Source of the DNA: Blasia pusilla
Taxonomy: Eukaryota > Marchantiophyta > Marchantiopsida > Blasiales
Direction: 5' to 3'
Length of the DNA: 64,000 nt
NCBI GenBank assembly: GCA_050084515.1
Contig: CM114271.1
Location: 31,062,001-31,126,000, forward strand
The notes under the pieces are model-generated. The model made no database searches. It was not told the DNA's origin and saw nothing but the letters and a program-made list of their open reading frames with translations. Both the position numbers and the translations under genes were made by a program. Of the stretch, positions 57,290-64,000 are shown piece after piece. The stretch's first letter is position 1; every line of letters begins with the position of its first letter.

Positions 57290-58130
57290 ACGTGGAGGTT
57301 GTGGAGTTCTTGCCCACTGGCGTCATTGCGAGTATAGTGAGTGCTAGGGAGCGGAATCGGATCCTACAGAGAGCCAAGAGGTTCAGGTGGGAGGGGACTC
57401 ACATTTTGCGGGTATGGGGAGATGGTAGGATACGAGTGGTACCTCATCCTTCCCAGCGAGCACGTGTAGTGCGACATGCCCATGAGGAGTTGGGACATTT
57501 CGGAGTAAAGCGTTTTACTTACTCCAGGTTGATATTGGTGGCGCGGCATGCATAGTGGGGTACAATGTTTGTGGCGGATGTATGGTATGTGACAGAGTGC
57601 GAGCATTCTTCAATGCTCCCACTCCGCAGTTACATCCTTTGCCGATTATGGGTTTAGGTTATCGGTAGAGTTTAGACTTTGCGGGACCTTTGCCATTAAC
57701 AGGGCGTCATCATAGGTACGTGTTGGTCATGGTGGAGCATTTCTCCAAGTGGATATAGTTGGTGGCACTACCAGACAAGGAGAGCGAGGGAACAGCTTAT
57801 GCGTTTCTAGATCGTGTGCTTAGCCACTTTGGTGCATCGACGAAGGTGTTGATTGACCAGGGTACCGAGTTCAGGGGAGAGTTTCACGCCTTGTGTGATC
57901 AGGCGCTGATAGATCACCGCACCACGTCCAGAGATCATCTTGAGGCGGATGGGTTGGCGGAGAGAGTGGTACAGACGGTGAAGAGAGGATTGCGCAAGTA
58001 TGGCTTGTTGCGGGGACAGTTGAGGGAGTGGGACCTACAGTTGCCATGGTTGGCTATGGGTTATCGCTTTAGTCGGCAGGCATCCTTGGCATCATTTTCA
58101 CCGTACTTTTTGCTCTTTGGGAGAGTTGTG
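57290..58130 (+). pseudogene. Integrase of gypsy copy 2, truncated
   Basis: HHCC begins HAHEELGHFGVKRF (57,475); the Cys pair is frame-shifted near 57,570-57,595. The core has D in SLDFAGPLP (about 57,675, after a stop), D in LIDQGTEF (about 57,855) and E in HLEADGLAERVV (57,942). A 124-codon open frame ends in FSPYFLLFGR at 58,130, where the A block replaces the rest of the C-terminal domain and the PHD finger. Confidence 0.85.
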
Positions 58131-58262
58131 TGATCTCCATGTATATGGATGAGTTGATTTTTGTACATGTGTGGATCGACCCGTGTGTGGGGAAGATCGG
58201 TGTTGTGTGGTGTAGATGTGACGAGCGATGTATGTTGTGTAGCGATATGTATGCGCACAACA
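58131..58262 (+). repeat. Terminal repeat A, plus-strand copy
   Basis: Starts gttgtgtgatctcc and ends tatgcgcacaac. Near-identical to 47,246-47,380 (reverse complement). The ends form a short inverted repeat (GTTGTGTG/CGCACAAC). No B block follows. Confidence 0.75.
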
Positions 58263-58740
58263 ATATTCATCTTTGTCATGATCATCAAGGTTTTTTGGTT
58301 GGTGAGGACCACTTTCCTCATGTGAGGAAAGTTGTGTTGATGGTATGGGAGGCTATTTCCTTCTCTAGATCTCAACCATCTGTGTAGCTTCGCTTTGAAT
58401 ACTGTGATTTTCCAGTGGGTTTATTTATGCCACATAGGATTTGTGGAGGACTAGCCAACCCTAAAGAACGTTTGAGAGGCATATTTTGCCTATGTTGCGG
58501 AGGTGTGTGTTGTGGACCTGTATGGTGGCGACAGGGCTGGCATTAGGATTTGCTCGAGAGATGACTCTAGGAGGCCTAATTTTGCATGCATGTAGACAAT
58601 GAGTTTGAGTGGATTTTGATTTCAATTGCTCAACAATTTTAGGATGATGGGAGACTTGTGGATGTGTAAGTTTTTCTGTCTCCCTGTATGGTTTATGCAT
58701 ATTGTATGGATGATGGCTGACATTTTCTTTTCCCATTTCC
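58263..58740 (+). other. Spacer, no gene
   Basis: Contains a palindrome CTTTCCTCA-TG-TGAGGAAAG at 58,312-58,331. A ttgtgacag at 58,755 or just before could be a splice acceptor for the gene that follows. Confidence 0.4.
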
Positions 58741-61700
58741 ATGTGTTGTGACAGATTTAATGATAAAAACTACCATCAATATGTCCCATAAGATTAAGCT
58801 AGTGTTACTTCCAATAATAGGGGTTGACAGAACTCAGCCCCTAATGATTTATGCCTTCAAGGATGGAGACACATCAGAGACTATGAGGGATAAAGTAACA
58901 AAGTCTAAAAAGTGGAGAGATGTGAATTTCAACTTTTGGGACAAAAGAATACCTGGGGTTTTGGATAAGGATATGGAGGACTGTTACATATTAGAAGACA
59001 TGGGGGATGAAGTACATGTCATTGACGATTAAACTAACAGGGTTCTGGTCAATGGTGACATTGAGGACTCTAGGCGTAAGAAGAGGACATACAATACATG
59101 GGACTCTAATTTAATGATGGAGGAGTCCATTCATGTAGAGGACTCTATGGCTGCCAGTTCTAGAGGATCTAACACTGCTCCTTCAAGCTCTAGTGGGCCT
59201 AGTGGGCTAGGGGGGGAGGGGGACCTAGTGCAATCCATGTTGATATAGGACAACTAACTAATGAACAAGTGGTAGATGTTGTTGAAGTTAAAGGAACTTG
59301 GACTTCAACACTGATGAAACCCTTTTATACATTCTATTGGAAGAGCAAAACAAGAGGGCTCGATAGTTTAATGAAGGATTTGAAATTAGACCATCATAGG
59401 TGGTCTGTTCGTACCTTTGACAAGCATGGGGAACCTCAAGGCAGATTTATTTGTGAGGAATGTGTTGAGGAGTATGGTACTGCTGATGGGTCAGAGGATA
59501 AGAAGTGTATAGAGAATACCTTCAATAATTGGAGAAAGCATATACTGACAGTTCAACATGAGAGACGGTGGGCTGAGAGGAATAATTGTCTAGTCACAAA
59601 AAAACCAAGTTTCAAATGAGGGGCCTCAGCCTCTTGAGCCTAGATTAGTAGTGGAGGATGGACTTCTTATCATGCAGGAAGTAAACCAGAACTGTGGTCT
59701 CCTTAAATCTCCATATATGCATTGGAGTGGAGACCTTAATGTAGAGCTTGTTGTAGCTTTTAAGTTCAAAGCTCAATGTGTATAGTGTAAAGAGACCATT
59801 CACTTGGCCCCTGCTCATAGAAACCTGAAGACAAACTTGGAGCAACACTTGACTAGTAAGTATCACTTGCGAGGTGTAGAAATAAGCCAGGCTAATGCGA
59901 GGGCACCTTTGAGGACTGGGTCGGTAGGATGACCTCTAAAAACAGTTGACAGGGATACTAGACCCAACAATGCCCTTGACAAGTGGTTGATCAAGACTTC
60001 AAGACAAGGTGGATCTCAACGTGAAGGGGATGGCTCAGGTGGGCCTTCTCACAATGAAAACCTAGATGATTTGACATTATCTCAATTATGTTGGGGGTAT
60101 TGGAGAGATACAGTAGAGTACAAAGGCATTCATAAAGAGGTGAAGGCATTGTTACATGACCAGAAGGGTGGAAAGACCTGGGAAGCAGATGGTAGGGTTA
60201 GAAAGAGGGTTTTTAACCCTACTTCTTTGTCTTGGGTTGACATTAGAGGATTATTCCGATCTATTCATTGTCTATATGTTTCAAGACTAGGAGGTGGTTT
60301 CAAGCACTTGACTTGTGATGAGTGCTTCAACCTGACAAAGGAGGGGGATTTCAGGATGAGAGTTGCTAGGGAAGACAAGACTGGTACTCAACGAGGGACA
60401 AGGTCAAGGCTGATGCGCATAAGGCTGGACTATCTTACAAAGTCTGAACTTCGAATGCAAGCTCGAACTTATGCTGAAGAGAGGAGGTCATTACATTTAC
60501 TGAATTTCAGTTTGAGAATGAGGGTATGTGCACTTGGAACAAAGAAACACAAACTAGATGTCCTACTAGACCAAGCAGCTGGTAGGAAGGATTTGTTCGG
60601 ATTCCTTCGGAATATCATAGAAGCCCATAAGAGTCAAGCATTTGGAGGACGTGAAGCTTTATGGGATTTTCTACAAGATATGGGAAAAAACCTAAATAGG
60701 AAGGAGAGAGGATGTAGGTATTCTCAAAGAACTAAAGCTATACCTTAGGCTTTACTAAAGTTTGGTGGAAGACCTGTAGCCCATTGTTTTGCATTGAACC
60801 TCATGGGTCCAAGCTTGAAGACACCGAAAAGAGCAAGAACTAAATTTTCCACCTTCAGATACGGCATTCAACCTGAGATTTTTGCTGAAGTGGGAAGGAT
60901 ATTGAATGCAAAAAAATATGATCGAATATTATTGGGGATATCCCCGTGATATTTGCTGAAAATGAAACCAGAGTTAAAAGTCGAGTGAGGTAAATTTGAA
61001 TTAAGTGCTATTGAATTTCTTTGTATATTTCTTGTTTTAGCATGCATGGGACATTTTCACGATGCTTAACTTACAGAATTGATTTGGCTACTCCTTGATT
61101 GTGGCAGGTGGGACTCCAAGTGGGACACTCTGGTGGGGTTTTGTGGCCCAATTGAAGATCACATATGTTCAATGGGATTAGAAGTCTTAGTCGGGGAGGG
61201 TGACGAGGGTTATGAGAAGATTATGTCAACTTTTGAGAGTCAGCGGATTGGTATATATGGTAGTGTTATTATCGTGAATCCTTTGCATGAAAATTTGCCT
61301 AAACTAGTTATTTGTGCTACTTGCACATGTAATAGCTTTACCTCACACTGGGTAAGAAAGCAATGGGAAGAGATGAAAAAAATGTGGGATATACATAGTA
61401 GGGCAAAAGTAGGCCCTGTATTAGGTCATGCCTCCGACGATGATGCACGGAGACGAAAGCTTATGCTAGAGGATTATATGGGCAGAGGTTCATATGGAGG
61501 GCTATGCCGTATACAGTTGGATTGGGAAGCATGGGGGTTCACTGTCCATGAATTCCCTAATGGGGATCGTGGGGGGGGTTAGGTGATCAAGATCCTCCCC
61601 ATTGTGGGAAGAAATTGTTGAATCCGCTGGATCGAGCAAACCACCCGATAAAGTTAGGTCCTTACATTGCTTCGTTGGAACATGTACAGAAGGTTTTTCA

Positions 61701-62091
61701 TCTCTATCCCCACAAGAAACACAAGCTCAATTATGATGATACAACTAGGAGGGATAGAAAAAATTGGGGTTCTGGCCAAAGGGTTGCTAGCAGGGACGTG
61801 CAAGCTTGTTTGTATGACTTGCAAACAAGAAGGGATGAAGCACAAGAGAGGACCTTGGGAACTATTGTGTATCTCCCCATATGTGGAGATTACATAGATG
61901 TTTTTTATTCCCACAATTTTGTGAAGCATGATTTGTGGACAAGGATCATGCTTTGCTCTAAAATCACTTCATTCCTACGGTTATGGAGGTTGTGGTTGAA
62001 ATTACGCACTGATATATATAGTGAGAAGAATATGATTAGTATACAACCATTCCATGATGGGCATTGTCATGTCATTTTGCTATTCAACTAA
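58741..62091 (+). pseudogene. Unrecognised transposase-like gene with intron, broken
   Basis: Succession of plus-strand pieces that read as one protein. 58,781-59,032 has MSHKIKLVLLPIIGVDRTQP, possibly a beta-grasp-like start. Two Cys/His finger-like modules follow: CEECVEEYG then HILTVQH (59,450-59,570), and CVxCK then NLEQHLTSKYH (59,777-59,870), like paired BED-type fingers. A 253-codon frame spans 59,987-60,748. An intron at 60,990-61,107 joins to WDTLVGFCGPIEDHICSMG, with GHASDDDARRRKLM near 61,428, which may hold catalytic acidic residues. The end is degraded (61,615-62,091). TAA/TAG stops lie at 59,030, 59,783 (between two finger Cys) and 60,746. I do not recognise the family; paired fingers plus an acidic core suggest a DNA transposon or a gene derived from one. 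Confidence 0.6.
60990..61107 (+). other. GT-AG intron in the transposase-like gene
   Basis: gtaaat at 60,990 and ttgtggcag at 61,107 bound 118 bases. Splicing keeps phase and joins TRVKSRV-R to WDSKWDT across the junction. Confidence 0.75.
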
Positions 62092-62124
62092 TTTGTCTTT
62101 TTCAAGATAAATATCCATTGGTCC

Positions 62125-62303
62125 CTGTCCCTCTTCATCTAACAGGGTCTGATTGTTTTGAGATATTCTTTTCCAAAGTTGGAGGGATGGCAGGTCATGT
62201 TGCAAGTGCTAACATGTCCCTCTTCATCTAACAGGGTCTGATTGTTGTGAGATATTCTTTTCCAAAGTTGGAGGGATGGCGGGTCATGTTGCAAGTGCCA
62301 ATC
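62125..62303 (+). repeat. 89-bp tandem duplication
   Basis: The unit tccctcttcatctaacaggg through gggatggc.ggtcatgttgcaagtgc occurs twice with an 89-bp offset (for example tcttcatct at 62,132 and 62,221). Very few differences, so it is recent. Confidence 0.9.
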
Positions 62304-63553
62304 ATGACTTGTCCAAGTTGATGCACTTTGGTCTCGGAATTGGAGGTCACTTTTGTTGTGGTTTTTTGTGTGGTCACAATCGTTTATGATGGTCCCAAAT
62401 TATTTCCAACCCTATCTTGTCTTCATTCGGAAGGCAATCGGCCTTCAAAATGCGGAGTGTATGTGGCCATGTTAGAGGCACTATGCACCTTGCTTTAGAT
62501 TGTACGGGTCATCCTTATCACATCGCAATATCTTAAACCAACCAAAATTTGATCTTGGCTGGAAACGCCACATCATTGTACCGACTTACTTACGAAGGCC
62601 ATGCCTTCCCTCTGTCGAGATAGACACTGACCTTCAAAAACAACCTGTCAACTTTGCAGCTTTCACGTCTTGAGAGAATTGCGAAGAGTCATGTATATCT
62701 AATCATACGTTTCCAAAGACAAAGACAACGACCTTTGTGAAAGGCCGTCGAAAAGATTTGAGTCCCTTTTCATGTCCGTGCGAGACAAATCCGGACGATT
62801 AACAATTCCATGAGAAAGTCTTTAAGGGTGACAACAATAGATTTGACAAACACCAAGGACGAGGATTTACCCACCATACGAAACAAGAAAAGGGCTTAAA
62901 AAGTGGCTATGAACGGCTTTGGAGAATACACGAGATCACGCTCACTGAAGGAGTGGAACGCACTCGAGAATTTCTTCAACACGTTACGAAAACCGCATTG
63001 AAATATTTTTCTCGTGAGACTTCTTGGAAAAGCCTTGGTCACAAATAAGGGGAACAACGTTGTATAGAGAAAATCGACGTCACTGGAATCACCAAGCTAT
63101 ACAGCAGACTTGCCACAAACGGGTGTACTAGAAACTATGAATAAGAACATCCCGGTAAACATCCCGGTAAAATGGAATAGAAACTATGAATAAGAACTAT
63201 AGCCTATGTAGCTCTTTGTAAGAATGCTTTCTCAGCGCATCAATCGATCCTTCTATCTACCTACGTCAGTCTTACAACCCATGACTTGCACGTGGACTGA
63301 TCAATCCATGTCGTAAGATTCGCTAATAAGTCTCTCCACGCTATGAAGGTGCGACGAATCCATCAGCTAAGTGTACAGAAATTTACAGGAGAAAATTGTG
63401 GGAGCCCTGTTGTACTGTATAGAATTCGATAACCTGATGATACAGAGAGGTGGCTAGTAGATCTGACAGACAACCCAGTTGATAGACTGAAGCTGGATGG
63501 CCAATGAATGATGAACTAGGCTTACAAAACTTTCGATGTGGAGAAAGGAGGGT
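62304..63553 (+). other. Intergenic, probably including the 3' UTR of the b561 gene
   Basis: No open frame of note. The part nearest 63,550 is expected to be the 3' untranslated region of the minus-strand gene. A gaacatcccggtaaa/catcccggtaaa short tandem repeat lies near 63,150. Confidence 0.45.
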
Positions 63554-63910
63554 CTAAAGCTGAGGTTCACGAACCCATTGTTGGTGGTCACTGGTATTGA
63601 AGCCATATACTTGCGGCTTTCCATTTATATATCCTTCTTCGCCTCCAAGTTTGTCGGCTGGCCCCTGACTTCTCTTCATATACCAGGCGATCCAGGTGAA
63701 GATTTCAAGAATCAGAGCCACAACTGCAATGGTGCACAGAATTACAATGTAAGCAGTCTTCCAACCTTTGGCCGGTTGAAGAATGTCGATTCCCTCGAAG
63801 ACGTTGACTATGCTAATAATGATGAGCGCAAATCCGCACGAGTGGTGGTACACGTTCCAGTACTTTCGCAACTTGTGCTCCTTATTTGGTCTCAACGCTA
63901 GCGCCGTGAT
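63554..63910 (-). CDS. DOMON/cytochrome b561-type membrane protein, last exon (partial)
   Basis: Last exon of a plant cytochrome b561 protein of the DOMON-CYB561 type, which moves electrons across membranes through heme. The exon starts after a splice acceptor (tattttcag, ending at 63,911 on the minus strand) with ITALALRPNKEHKLRKYWNVYHH, where the His of YHH matches the heme-ligand helix. Two hydrophobic helices follow: CGFALIIISIVNVFEGIDI and the AYIVILCTIAVVALILEIF segment. The tail is hydrophilic and ends GFNTSDHQQWVREPQL with TAG at 63,554. Upstream exons lie beyond 64,000. The N-terminal DOMON domain is not visible, so the DOMON assignment rests on the C-terminal resemblance. Confidence 0.8.
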   Translation of the reverse strand: MTALALRPNKEHKLRKYWNVYHHSCGFALIIISIVNVFEGIDILQPAKGWKTAYIVILCTIAVVALILEIFTWIAWYMKRSQGPADKLGGEEGYINGKPQVYGFNTSDHQQWVREPQL

Positions 63911-64000
63911 CTGAAAATAGATAGCACAAGATTGTGAGCGTCACGCATCTCATCTCCATCACGTTTTCGTTATTGACAGAACTTGCTCTCCTCAAATCCC

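Larger units (their letters stand above)
49858..58262 (+). mobile_element. Ty3/gypsy element with DNA methyltransferase, copy 2
   Basis: Best-preserved methyltransferase copy. LTR block B (49,858-50,337), GC-rich leader (50,338-51,490), gag (51,491-52,990), protease (53,029-54,105), methyltransferase (54,112-55,615), TAG junction (55,613), RT-RNase H (55,622-57,080), integrase (57,290-58,130), terminal repeat A (58,131-58,262). The integrase is cut off where the A block starts, so the PHD finger and polypurine tract are deleted. Inactivated by scattered stops, most of which match CAG-to-TAG or TGG-to-TAG changes when compared with copy 1. Confidence 0.85.

Noticed and set aside
58131-58262. 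Block A as an independent MITE (its ends are inverted)
   Set aside because: It repeatedly follows the polypurine tract at element 3' ends, so a role as LTR sequence is more likely; no target duplication supports independent insertion.

Overview
The window is plant nuclear DNA, from a streptophyte (land plant or charophyte alga) with a large, repeat-rich genome. The reasons are a full-length plant-type hexokinase, the last exon of a plant DOMON/cytochrome b561 gene, Ty1/copia and Ty3/gypsy elements, Helitrons, GT-AG introns and AT-rich intergenic DNA. I cannot name the species. Only two host genes are supported: the hexokinase (22,432-24,060, minus, one uninterrupted 542-codon reading frame) and the b561 exon (63,554-63,910, minus). 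Almost everything else recognisable is mobile DNA.

The striking content is one Ty3/gypsy family present in at least six differently decayed copies plus solo LTR-type remnants. Its gene order is gag (two zinc knuckles) - aspartic protease - C5 cytosine DNA methyltransferase (DNMT3/DRM-like motif order) - a TAG stop in a CAR-YYA leaky context - reverse transcriptase - RNase H - integrase - C-terminal PHD finger. Copy 1 (about 711-9,885, plus) shows the whole order in one element, with frameshifts and stops. Copy 2 (49,858-58,262, plus) has the best-preserved methyltransferase but is truncated in the integrase. A decayed minus-strand copy (45,800-47,245) holds a third methyltransferase remnant. 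Others (36.3-37.7 kb minus, 39.0-45.8 kb plus, 47.2-49.5 kb minus) preserve RT, integrase or PHD parts. An element that carries both a chromatin 'writer' (methyltransferase) and a 'reader' (PHD finger) is the undescribed-looking system here. Methyltransferases inside retrotransposons have been reported in dinoflagellates and a charophyte alga (de Mendoza and colleagues, 2018, from memory), so the PHD partner, the readthrough signal and the host lineage are the parts that look new.

Layout. 1-11.8 kb: a Ty1/copia element (integrase at the left, RT/RNase H and 3' LTR at the right) split by gypsy copy 1. 11.8-13.4 kb: decayed Helitron PIF1-like helicase with a recognisable intron. 13.4-20.8 kb: AT-rich DNA with a solo-LTR remnant and microsatellites. 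20.8-24.6 kb: hexokinase and flanks. 24.6-30.5 kb: GC-richer unclassified repeat with inverted arms. 30.5-36.3 kb: AT-rich DNA, a Helitron 3' end and a GC-richer island near 35.5 kb. 36.3-58.3 kb: nested graveyard of the DNMT-gypsy family, including a TIR element inside a solo LTR inside an RT gene, and a Helitron with exact A/T insertion inside an RNase H gene. 58.7-62.1 kb: an unrecognised, broken, intron-containing transposase-like gene. 63.5-64 kb: end of the b561 gene.

How the gypsy parts fit together (inference): gag, protease and methyltransferase would be made as the abundant product; occasional readthrough of TAG would add RT, RNase H, integrase and the PHD reader. The reader could steer integration and the methyltransferase could methylate the new copy. 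All copies seen are inactivated, many by C-to-T or G-to-A type stops.
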